Assembly (NCBI GenBank): GCA_025363375.1
Contig: JANYDZ010000012.1
Coordinates: forward strand, 1-7,265
Length of the DNA: 7,265 nucleotides
Reading direction: 5' to 3'
Source of the DNA: Hyphomicrobiales bacterium
Lineage (GTDB): Bacteria; Pseudomonadota; Alphaproteobacteria; Rhizobiales; Beijerinckiaceae
The notes under the pieces: model-generated
What the model was told of the DNA's origin: nothing
Databases searched by the model: none
What the model saw: the letters and a program-made list of their open reading frames with translations, nothing else
Part shown: piece after piece, positions 1 to 6,156 of the stretch
Position numbering within the stretch: position 1 is the first letter of the stretch
Layout of the letters: each line of letters begins with the position of its first letter
Made by a program: the position numbers and the translations under genes

Positions 1-17
1 CATTCGCCAAAGGGAGG

Positions 18-497
18 TCAGGCGGCTTCCGCCATATCCGATTGCGCCATCAACCGCCCCACGTCGACGCCGGCCCAGCCGCGCATGGCGCGCGCCTTGA
101 CGGCGGCGAGAAACCACAGGGGAACCCTGTGCGCGTGCCCCAGGACGTTCACCAGAGCCGCCAATGCGTTGAGGCTCGCGGCCGTGTCGGCGCGCGCGAT
201 CAGCCATTCGCCCTGCCCCTCGTTGACGACGCCTGTCGGACGCGCCTCCCAGACAATGTGATCGGTGACGGCTTCGACGAACAGCGCGGTCCATTCGGCG
301 CATTTGCTGGCCGGCGAGGCTTCCAGAGCGAACAGCGCGTCGGCTTCCTCGCGCGAGACAAAACCATCGCGGAACACTGTTTTGCGCAGGCGTTCCACAT
401 CCTGCGCGCTGACCTCGCCGCTCTGAAGAACCGCCATAATCGCGGCGCGGCCGCTGTCCATGGCGATCGCCGCTTCCCTGCTCTGTTCACGCGTCAT
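18..497 (-). CDS. Conserved-looking protein of unknown function, 159 aa
   Basis: I do not recognise a named family. The protein is soluble, with no signal peptide and no membrane segment. The N-terminal half is acidic and helical, with a stretch RKTVFRDGFVSREEADALF (about residues 38-56) that resembles the 'DG-x-V-S-x-x-E' turn of TerB-like or EF-hand-like helical domains; that resemblance is weak and only suggestive. The C-terminal half has a Trp-rich pattern (WTALFVEAVTDHIVW, VPLWFLAAVKARAMRGW), typical of a compact conserved helical fold. The start is placed at the ATG at 495-497 because a GAGGGG ribosome binding site lies 6 nt upstream; an in-frame ATG at 537-539 would add 14 residues but has no such site. 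The frame ends in TGA at 18-20. It lies 156 bp downstream of the TadG-like gene, beyond a hairpin, so it is probably transcribed separately. Existence as a gene is fairly secure; function is unknown. Confidence 0.8.
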   Translation of the reverse strand: MTREQSREAAIAMDSGRAAIMAVLQSGEVSAQDVERLRKTVFRDGFVSREEADALFALEASPASKCAEWTALFVEAVTDHIVWEARPTGVVNEGQGEWLIARADTAASLNALAALVNVLGHAHRVPLWFLAAVKARAMRGWAGVDVGRLMAQSDMAEAA

Positions 498-503
498 TTT
501 ACG

Positions 504-509
504 CCCCTC
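504..509 (-). promoter_or_regulatory. Ribosome binding site deciding the start of the 159-aa gene
   Basis: Read on the minus strand this is GAGGGG, 6 nt before the ATG at 497. It is the best Shine-Dalgarno match near this gene and favours this start over the ATG at 539, whose upstream bases (ATGCTCCC) show no such match. Confidence 0.6.
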
Positions 510-591
510 GGTCGTCAGCCCTCTGTGCGGGCTGTTCATGGGAGCATATTTGACCGATCCCGTTAGCGAGCCGTGAACGCGCGGGGGTTAA

Positions 592-615
592 CGCCCGGCA
601 AGGTTAAGCCGGGCG
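592..615 (-). terminator. GC-rich hairpin downstream of the TadG-like gene
   Basis: A perfect 8-bp inverted repeat, CGCCCGGC / GCCGGGCG, encloses an 8-nt loop. It starts 38 nt after the stop codon of the TadG-like gene. On the minus strand it is followed by TTAACCCCCG, so the T-run of a classical intrinsic terminator is only two bases long. It could be a weak terminator, an mRNA 3'-end stabiliser, or a protein-binding site in the leader of the next gene. The rest of the 498-653 gap shows nothing that I can name. Confidence 0.45.
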
Positions 616-653
616 CAACGGGCTTGGTTGCGGGGAGATGAATCGTCGGCCTG

Positions 654-1964
654 CTACCGCGCCAGGCGAATGCTCGACGAGACATTGGCCACGACCGTGT
701 CCGCGACGTTCTGGAACGCCGCGATGAGTTCGGTCCCGTTGGTCGCTTCGATCGCCTTGGTCGCGTCCGAAGCGCAGCCCTGAAAGAGGCTCACGGAATT
801 GGCCAGGTTGTGATCCACCTGAAAACCGATGGTGTAGACCGTGACGCCCGCCGCCTTCATGTTGGCGCACAGCGCGGCGGCCTGCGCGTTCATGTCGCCG
901 ACGCCGCTCTGGTAATAGGTGTTGTAGTCGAAGTCCGACATGAGAACCACGACCTTGCTGACGTCTGAACTGTACGCGGCCGGCGCGCTGGCTCCCGTAA
1001 ACACGCCGCTCCAGTTCGGCGACAGCAGATACCAGCTCCAGGCCGTGCCGATCTGACCAGCCGTCGTCCCATCGGTCGTAAACGCGTCGATGCTGCTTTT
1101 CAAAGCGGTCTTGTTCGTGGACAGCGGCTGAATGGTGGCTGTCAAGGGCGAGTTTGAAAGTCCCTTGACGTAGCTGACGTACTGTCCCTTCACGCTGCTT
1201 TGCATGTTTTTGAAGCTGGGGAAGAAATTCGTCGAGGGCGGATCCTGCGTGGCGTTGAAGGCGCCGGCGCGCTCCACGACGCTCTTCCAGGCGCCGACCG
1301 GCGCGGTTCCCGTGACGGCGTTGAAATAGCCGCCGACATTGACGGCGGAAGAGTACGGCGCAAGCGCCACCCGCGAGGCATAGGGCGTCTGGCTGGTCTG
1401 GACGACGGTGTCGATCAGGTTTTTCGCCGCCGACTGCATCGCCTGCAGTTTGGTCAGGCCGGGCGAACCGGACGACTGCCCCATCGAGACGGATACGTCG
1501 AGCATCACGGAGACTTCAAGGTTCTTGGCAAGCCCGGTGTTCTGAATGACGGCGTCGGCCGTGGCCTTCACGGTCGTCGCATTGCGGGTCGGCGCGACGA
1601 TGCGGATAAAGCTGGTGTTGACGTCGTAGGTCGCCGAAACGCTCATGGTCTTCGTCGACGTGTTCATGGCGATGACCGGAGCGGCGCCCGACAGGCGCGC
1701 GGAAGCGTTGGCGTCGAAGACGGAACGCGCCGCCGCGTTCGCCGACGCGGCGCTGTTCGTCGTGTGATATTGCCGCGCGCCGGCCAAAGCCGCGGCGTCG
1801 ACGGCCTCCTGCAACAGGGATTTGGCGAGATAGGCGCGCCCGAGATCGACGGAAAGTCCGACGGTCCCGCCAATCGGAACGATCGAAAGAGCCATGATGA
1901 TCGACGTGCCGCCCTTTCGGTCGCGCGCAAATCGACGAAGGAGTTGATGTGCGAAGTTTGTCAT
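654..1964 (-). CDS. TadG-like membrane-anchored protein with von Willebrand A domain, 436 aa
   Basis: Residues 12-19 are basic (FARDRKGG) and are followed by a hydrophobic segment at about 20-38. Then comes the 'VDLGRAYLAKSLLQEAVDAAALAGA' style helix that marks the TadE/TadG-like N-terminus of Flp-pilus-associated proteins. A vWA domain begins near residue 149. Its metal site (MIDAS) looks complete: DVSVS at 156-160 (D156, S158, S160), a Thr near 301-302 in the segment DGTTAGQIGTAWSW, and Asp344 in VVVLMSDFDYN. The long segment between the first and second MIDAS parts (about 160-300) is usual for TadG-type vWA domains. By family it should sit in the inner membrane facing the periplasm and bind a protein partner or surface pilus components; this is inference. 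The start chosen is the ATG at 1962-1964 with a weak GGGG site 6 nt upstream; an in-frame TTG at 1994 is less likely. No other tad/cpa genes are present, so it is an orphan here. Family call is firm, role is not. Confidence 0.85.
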   Translation of the reverse strand: MTNFAHQLLRRFARDRKGGTSIIMALSIVPIGGTVGLSVDLGRAYLAKSLLQEAVDAAALAGARQYHTTNSAASANAAARSVFDANASARLSGAAPVIAMNTSTKTMSVSATYDVNTSFIRIVAPTRNATTVKATADAVIQNTGLAKNLEVSVMLDVSVSMGQSSGSPGLTKLQAMQSAAKNLIDTVVQTSQTPYASRVALAPYSSAVNVGGYFNAVTGTAPVGAWKSVVERAGAFNATQDPPSTNFFPSFKNMQSSVKGQYVSYVKGLSNSPLTATIQPLSTNKTALKSSIDAFTTDGTTAGQIGTAWSWYLLSPNWSGVFTGASAPAAYSSDVSKVVVLMSDFDYNTYYQSGVGDMNAQAAALCANMKAAGVTVYTIGFQVDHNLANSVSLFQGCASDATKAIEATNGTELIAAFQNVADTVVANVSSSIRLAR

Positions 1965-2154
1965 GATCTGCCCCGCTGCCCCAGCGGAACGCAAACTACA
2001 GCAGGATGAACCTGTGTCGAGGAAAGCTTCGATTCACGGTTGAGCCGTTGCTGTCGCGATCGAGGGATCCTCGTAAAAATTGATTCACCATCGCGGGCGC
2101 CGACGAATGCGAAGGCGTCGTCCCGGCGGCGAAACCGACGGGAAGACTTCGCTC

Positions 2155-4728
2155 TCATCCATTGTAGATCACAATATCGTTGGCCGAAAGCGACGGCACG
2201 CCGACAAGGGTCGCGACAAGAACCGCCGAGAAGGAGCCGCCTGAACCGTCCTTGTCGAACCAGAGTTCGCCGCTCGACGCGTTGAACGCGAATCCTTGCG
2301 AGGCGTGAGCGCCAAAGATCGCGTCGCTCGCGCCCGTCCCCTGCGCCACAAAAACATTCTGGCCCGCGGTATAGGAGCCGAAATCCGTCGCCTCGCGCAG
2401 ATACAATTTGTCGGTTCCCGACACGAAATCGCCGATGACGTCGCCGGCGGCGGCAAAATTGACGATATAGAAGCGGTTCGCGCCGCCCTGCCCGTACATG
2501 GTGGCGCCGCCGCCCGCCACCAGCCAGTCGTCGCCGGCTCCCCCCCTCAAGGTGTCGTTGGGGCCGATCGCGTAGATGACGTCGTTTCCATCGCGTCCGT
2601 CGAGAGTCGCGTGCCCGGCGGCCGTCCCGTAAATCCTGTCGTCGAAGTCCGTTCCCACGGCGTTGTTGACGCCGTCGATGTAGTCTGTCGCGGCGCCGTT
2701 GTCATGCGTGACAAACCGCGCGCCCAGCTCGATATAGGCGCCGGACGTCAAATCCGAATAATCGAGCACGTCGCCGGTGTGGCCATAAACAATATTGGAG
2801 CCCGCGCCGGGATGAATGATGGACGGCGAGCCGCCGCCCGAATAGACGCGGTCGTTGCCGTCCTGCCCGAAAATCTCGTCGCCGCCTGTGCCGCCGTAGA
2901 TCGTGTCGTTGCCGGCGCCGCTTTGAACCGTGCTGCCGAGGTCGCCGACAATCTGGATAAAGTCCGCGCCGCCGTCGGAGAATATCGCTCCCGCCGCGAT
3001 GATCTTGTTGTCGCCGTCCCCGGCCAGGATAATATCATAACCGCCGCCGCCGTAGATGACGTCGTTTCCCAGGCCGGTCACAATGAAATTGGTTTCGCTG
3101 TTTCCGTAGACCCTGTCGTCGAAATCCGTGCCGGTGACGTTGTTGACGCCGATGATGTAGTCGGTCGCGGCCCCGTTGTCGTGCTTGACGTAACCCGCGG
3201 CAAGTTCGACATAGACGCCGGCCGTCAGATCGGAATAGTCGAGAACGTCGCTGGCGTTGGCGTAGACGATGTTTGAGCCCGCGCCGGGATGTATTTCCGA
3301 CCCGGTTCCGCCGCCGGAATAAATCCGGTCGTTGCCGTCGCCGCCCCACAGGCTGTCGCCTCCGGTTCCCCCGTAGATCGTGTCGTTGCCGCCGCCGCCG
3401 AAGATGGCGCTGGCGATCGAGGTGTTGTTCTGGATGAAATCGGAGCCGGCCCCGGCGTGGATTGTGCCCGAGCCGATGACCGTGTTGGCGCCCTCTCCCG
3501 CGTCGATCACGTCGGCGCCGCCCTCTCCAAAAATAATATCGTCGCCCGCGCCGTCGTTGATGACGTTGGCGCCGCTCGTGCCGTAGATGCGGTCGCCGAA
3601 ATCGGTGCCGGTGATGTTCATGGCGCCGCTGACGTAGTCCGTCGCGCTCAACGCGTCGTGCGTGACGACGCCGGTTTTCAGGTCGGCGCGGAGCTTCGCC
3701 GCGAGGTCGGAATAATCCAGCATGTCGCCGCTGTGGGCGTAGACGATGTTCGAGCCCGCGCCGGGACGCAGAATGGCCGCGAGGCCGCCGCCGGAATAGA
3801 GCCTGTCGTTGCCGGCCCCGCCGATCAGCGTGTCGGCGCCTGTCCCGCCCTGAATGAAGTCGTTGCCGTCGCCGCCGTCGATGTAATCGCCGCCGTTGCC
3901 GCCAAACACCGTGTCGTCGCCCGACAGGCCAAAAACCTGCTTGGCGCCGGAGACGACGATATAGTCCCTGACCGACGTGCCGCGCGTGACCGCGCCGCTT
4001 GTGTAGTCGCGAATTTGAAACGTATCGCTGGGCGCGTCGAAACTCCACGAGGTGAACTGCGCTCCTCCCGTGCCGGCCGCGCCGTAGATCGCCGCCGCCG
4101 CCGCCTTGTCGAGCGTCGAGAGATGCGCGAGCGTGGAGGTCCCGTCGCCCGGCTGGCTCATGATGGTGAGATTGGGATCAAAGCCCGGAGCCAGAACTTC
4201 ATCGTGGGTCGTGTCGCTTGACGGCGCGGTGACGACCGTCGGGTGTTTGAGGCCGATCGTATGCCCAATCATGTGCAACAGGGTTGGATAGGAAATGACG
4301 CCGCCGGAAATAAAACTGGAATTGATGTAGACGTCGCCTGCGGCGTCAAGATCGGAGTTCAGATTGGGATATATCGCGCTGTTCGTGCCCCCGGACGGAT
4401 AGGTCGCCAATCCCTTTTCAGCCGATTGGCCGGCAATGGACGAAAAATTGTAGATGCCGAAATTGATGTCGCCTTTGCCTGCGGACACCTCGACGAAAGT
4501 GACGCCGCTGGCGGCGCTCCATTCGGCGAGCGCGGCGCGGGCCTGGGTCTTCTGGTTGGCCGTAAAGGCGCTGAACGTGCTGACAGCGGTTGCGCCCAGA
4601 AGCGCCAGATTATAGGCCGGCGACGTCGTGGGGAATGAATAGGTGACGATCAGCTGACGCCCGACCACCTCGATCCCGTTCCAGCTGTAACCTGAGATCA
4701 ACGCTGAGTAGTCATTGACGATCGGCAT
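2155..4728 (-). CDS. RTX protein with serralysin-like (M10) domain lacking the catalytic Glu, 857 aa
   Basis: Residues 1 to about 215 form a serralysin/matrixin-like domain: a 'TFVEV..GDINFG' strand pair (77-91), 'DAAGDVYIN' (128-136), the zinc motif at 152-162 and the Met-turn around M190. The zinc motif is HMIGHTIGLKH: ligands H152, H156 and H162 are present, but the catalytic Glu of HExxH is Met153 (ATG at 4270-4272). The Met-turn is IMSQ instead of MSY, so the tyrosine ligand of active serralysins is Gln192. Proteolysis is therefore doubtful. Residues 267-753 hold about twenty RTX nonapeptides of the GGxGxDxUx type (for example GGDGNDFIQ, GGAGNDRLY, GGGGNDTIY), which bind calcium and fold after export. 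Within them a 159-residue unit occurs three times. Residues about 760-857 resemble the M10 C-terminal domain and end in DIVIYNG, compatible with a type I secretion signal; there is no N-terminal signal peptide. The start is supported by GGGAG 5 nt upstream (4734-4738). No ABC exporter or inhibitor gene is visible. An extracellular, calcium-dependent binding or matrix protein is my inference. Confidence 0.93.
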   Translation of the reverse strand: MPIVNDYSALISGYSWNGIEVVGRQLIVTYSFPTTSPAYNLALLGATAVSTFSAFTANQKTQARAALAEWSAASGVTFVEVSAGKGDINFGIYNFSSIAGQSAEKGLATYPSGGTNSAIYPNLNSDLDAAGDVYINSSFISGGVISYPTLLHMIGHTIGLKHPTVVTAPSSDTTHDEVLAPGFDPNLTIMSQPGDGTSTLAHLSTLDKAAAAAIYGAAGTGGAQFTSWSFDAPSDTFQIRDYTSGAVTRGTSVRDYIVVSGAKQVFGLSGDDTVFGGNGGDYIDGGDGNDFIQGGTGADTLIGGAGNDRLYSGGGLAAILRPGAGSNIVYAHSGDMLDYSDLAAKLRADLKTGVVTHDALSATDYVSGAMNITGTDFGDRIYGTSGANVINDGAGDDIIFGEGGADVIDAGEGANTVIGSGTIHAGAGSDFIQNNTSIASAIFGGGGNDTIYGGTGGDSLWGGDGNDRIYSGGGTGSEIHPGAGSNIVYANASDVLDYSDLTAGVYVELAAGYVKHDNGAATDYIIGVNNVTGTDFDDRVYGNSETNFIVTGLGNDVIYGGGGYDIILAGDGDNKIIAAGAIFSDGGADFIQIVGDLGSTVQSGAGNDTIYGGTGGDEIFGQDGNDRVYSGGGSPSIIHPGAGSNIVYGHTGDVLDYSDLTSGAYIELGARFVTHDNGAATDYIDGVNNAVGTDFDDRIYGTAAGHATLDGRDGNDVIYAIGPNDTLRGGAGDDWLVAGGGATMYGQGGANRFYIVNFAAAGDVIGDFVSGTDKLYLREATDFGSYTAGQNVFVAQGTGASDAIFGAHASQGFAFNASSGELWFDKDGSGGSFSAVLVATLVGVPSLSANDIVIYNG
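2452..2913 (-). repeat. RTX tandem unit C (residues 606-759, end degenerate)
   Basis: Third copy. It begins GNDTIYGGTGGDEIFGQ and carries GNDRVYSGGG, HPGAGSNIVY (639-648), DVLDYSDLTSG and GTDFDDRIYG. After residue 701 the register slips by one residue (GNDVIY lies 160 rather than 159 residues after its counterpart), and the copy fades into the final nonapeptides GGAGDDWLV and GQGGANRFY before the C-terminal domain. Confidence 0.8.
2914..3390 (-). repeat. RTX tandem unit B (477 bp, residues 447-605)
   Basis: Second copy, exactly 477 bp from unit A. Landmarks are GNDTIYGGTGGDSLWGG, GNDRIYSGGG, HPGAGSNIVY (480-489), DVLDYSDLTAG and GTDFDDRVYG. It is closest to unit C at protein level, but codons differ at many positions: IVY is ATC-GTC-TAC here and ATT-GTT-TAT in C. 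Confidence 0.85.
3391..3867 (-). repeat. RTX tandem unit A (477 bp, residues 288-446)
   Basis: This is the first of three head-to-tail copies. It begins GNDFIQGGTGAD and carries GGAGNDRLYSGGG, RPGAGSNIVY (321-330), DMLDYSDL (335-342) and GTDFGDRIYG. The copies lie in the same frame and are offset by exactly 159 residues (DYSDL at 338, 497 and 656). Unit A is the most divergent: its RPGAGSNIVY has Arg where B and C have His, and its ALSATDY replaces the NGAATDY of the others. Confidence 0.85.
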
Positions 4729-4733
4729 GGAAA

Positions 4734-4738
4734 CTCCC
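4734..4738 (-). promoter_or_regulatory. Ribosome binding site of the RTX gene
   Basis: GGGAG on the minus strand, 5 nt before the ATG at 4728. It supports the start of the RTX protein at MPIVNDYS. Confidence 0.55.
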
Positions 4739-4789
4739 GCAACCCGACTGGGTCAAACACCATCGACGGTCGTTGCAAAGAGACCGCTC

Positions 4790-4915
4790 GTGCAAATTAC
4801 GCGGAATAGTTTACCAAAAGAAAAATTCACCCTGCGTCTGAACGAGTTGTTATCCAGAACAACTTCATAATTACATTGATTTGGATACTATTCATTAACC
4901 ATAAATCGAGATCGA
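4790..4915 (-). promoter_or_regulatory. AT-rich upstream region of the RTX gene, probable promoter area
   Basis: The 280-bp gap between the lipase-like gene and the RTX gene contains a stretch far richer in A and T than the rest of the window, with runs such as AATTTTTCTTTT and GGTTAATGAATAGTAT on the minus strand. Such islands usually hold promoters and regulator sites. I could not fix a convincing -35/-10 pair, so no transcription start is given. A long RTX leader of about 60-180 nt would be implied. Confidence 0.4.
4845..4864. promoter_or_regulatory. Perfect 7+6+7 inverted repeat, possible operator
   Basis: AGTTGTT-ATCCAG-AACAACT is an exact dyad of two 7-bp arms around a 6-bp centre, inside the AT-rich island and 117-136 bp before the RTX start codon. 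Size and spacing fit the binding site of a dimeric regulator. It has no T-run and is too weak in GC to be a good terminator for the lipase-like gene. No regulator gene is in the window, so the binding protein is unknown. Confidence 0.4.
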
Positions 4916-4943
4916 CGAACCCTCGTCCGCCCGTTGAATCCTG

Positions 4944-4991
4944 CCCTGCGGGTTTTGGCATGAACGAACGCGCGCGGTTTCTTCCGCAGGG
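4944..4991 (-). other. Long-loop inverted repeat after the lipase-like gene
   Basis: CCCTGCGG (4944-4951) and CCGCAGGG (4984-4991) are exact inverted copies with a 32-nt loop, starting 17 nt after the stop codon of the lipase-like gene. This may stabilise or end the transcript, but the loop is long and no T-run follows, so the function is uncertain. Confidence 0.2.
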
Positions 4992-5008
4992 AATCGGGAA
5001 GTCGCTTG

Positions 5009-6052
5009 TCAACGCGCCGCCATTCCCGCGTCGCCCCCCTGATCGCATTCCGGGTGTTCCCCTGGCAGCGGCGTTGGCAGTTTCCGGGCATGCGCGGAAT
5101 CGTAGGGCCTTGGCCCGGCGGCTCCGATAAACGCCGCCGCCAGCCTGTCCATGCTGTGCTGGAAAATCGGCTGGCCGTGGATAAGATCGACCCGGAAGCC
5201 CCGTATCGTCGGATTGCAGGCGGTTTCAGGCCGCAGCCGCCGAATGAAAAACCGCGCATAGGCCAGCACTTCGCCGTGCTCATAGACGCGGTCGATCGTC
5301 AGGCCTTTCTCCGTCTCGGCGCTTTTCGAATGGGGATCGCTGTACCCGGTGATGAACGAGGGATCGAAGGCGTAGACGTGGCGGATCGCTTTCGTCATGT
5401 AAGCCGCCTGCTGGGCGAGCCCGCCGCCGAGCGAATGACCGACGGATACGATGCGGGGCGTCCGTCCGCGACACGTCGACCGGCGCGTCGTTTTAATGAT
5501 CCGGTCCATCGCGGCCTGAACCTGTTCGTATTGATCGAACAGCGGCAGCACGCGCAACACGCCGTGAAAATTCGACAGCCAGTCGCCAATGCTCCCCTGA
5601 TCGGTGCCGCGAAACACGATGGCGATTTCCGAGCAATCATCGCGCCGCCAGATATTATACTGCAGCCCCGAGACCTTGCTGCAGCTGCGGTCGTCGGCAT
5701 CCTTGCAGATCGGTCCTTCCTCGCCCGTCACATAGGTCCAGCGCGACAGCCATTGGTTCGCCAGCTGCGTGTAATCAACGCCCTCGGCGCTGACGAAACG
5801 CGTGGTATTCCCGGGAATTGCCGCCAGGTTCCCGTGCGCGTCCAACTTCTCGTAAGCGCGCGCGGCGAGGATCGCATAGGGCGTGAAATGGCCGACATAA
5901 TCAGCCGCCGTCAGCGTGTACCGCTTGCCCATGCCCACATGAAAAAGCGCGTCTTCGGATCGCTGGAACGGCACGAATTGCGCGCAACCGGCAAGGCCGC
6001 CCGCAACGCAGACGCCGGCCAGCACGCCTGTGATCCCCGCAAACGCGCGCAT
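5009..6052 (-). CDS. Class 3 lipase-family lipoprotein, 347 aa
   Basis: The N-terminus is a lipoprotein signal: a hydrophobic stretch from residue 5 to 20 ending in the lipobox LAGC with Cys23 as lipidation site. The mature protein should be anchored to a membrane facing the periplasm or the outside. Two hallmarks of the fungal-type class 3 lipases (alpha/beta hydrolases) follow. VFRGTDQGSIGDWLSNF (146-162) is the oxyanion/FRGT strand region, and SVGHSLGGGLAQ (203-214) carries nucleophile Ser207 in a GHSLG elbow. His299 (FQHSMDRL) is the likely catalytic His. The acid is less clear: Glu261 in YEHGEVL sits where the family normally has an Asp (DxVP), with Asp254 and Asp230 as alternatives. Six cysteines remain in the mature part (116, 124, 140, 194, 279, 336), fitting an oxidising compartment. 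The start is supported by AGGGAG 8 nt upstream. It lies 104 bp after pccB, so co-transcription is possible. Substrate is unknown; an ester or lipid hydrolase is inferred. Confidence 0.87.
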   Translation of the reverse strand: MRAFAGITGVLAGVCVAGGLAGCAQFVPFQRSEDALFHVGMGKRYTLTAADYVGHFTPYAILAARAYEKLDAHGNLAAIPGNTTRFVSAEGVDYTQLANQWLSRWTYVTGEEGPICKDADDRSCSKVSGLQYNIWRRDDCSEIAIVFRGTDQGSIGDWLSNFHGVLRVLPLFDQYEQVQAAMDRIIKTTRRSTCRGRTPRIVSVGHSLGGGLAQQAAYMTKAIRHVYAFDPSFITGYSDPHSKSAETEKGLTIDRVYEHGEVLAYARFFIRRLRPETACNPTIRGFRVDLIHGQPIFQHSMDRLAAAFIGAAGPRPYDSAHARKLPTPLPGEHPECDQGGDAGMAAR

Positions 6053-6060
6053 GTCTCAAT

Positions 6061-6066
6061 CTCCCT
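6061..6066 (-). promoter_or_regulatory. Ribosome binding site of the lipase-like gene
   Basis: AGGGAG on the minus strand, 8 nt before the ATG at 6052. It fixes the start so that the product begins directly with the lipoprotein signal sequence. Confidence 0.6.
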
Positions 6067-6156
6067 ATGATCGGGCGTCAGACAACCATCGCAGCGCGAT
6101 TCCCGCAAGCGCAAAAATCAAACGGCCAAGTATATCGCGGAAAACGCCCCGTTTAT

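Noticed and set aside
1..3. Minus-strand ATG at the left edge, 14 nt after the stop of the 159-aa gene
   Set aside because: It could start a further gene, but only the start triplet is visible and the preceding bases (CCTCCCTTTGGCGA) have no Shine-Dalgarno match.
2061..2073. Short hairpin CGAGG-GAT-CCTCG between the RTX and TadG-like genes
   Set aside because: The stem is only 5 bp, and on the minus strand the T-run lies before rather than after it, so it is not a terminator for the RTX gene.
1961..2158. Minus-strand reading frame of 65 codons whose ATG overlaps the RTX stop codon (ATGA)
   Set aside because: It is very arginine-rich in its first part, has no ribosome binding site other than RTX coding sequence, and runs across the start of the TadG-like gene. 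It looks like chance in GC-rich DNA.
2296..4221. Long plus-strand reading frames opposite the RTX gene (about 2296-3276 and 3289-4221)
   Set aside because: Their Val/Asp/Ala-rich composition is the mirror of Gly/Asp-rich RTX repeats. Third-position GC bias and the repeats explain their openness, and they have no family features.
4270..4272. Sequencing error as the explanation for Met in the HExxH motif
   Set aside because: A change of Glu to Met needs two substitutions in one codon, the frame on both sides is perfect, and the nearby Met-turn is altered as well.
4827..5283. Minus-strand frames of 73 and 131 codons and a plus-strand frame of 84 codons near the lipase-like gene's 3' end
   Set aside because: They overlap the lipase coding region in other frames, lack family signatures and show poor composition; no independent support.
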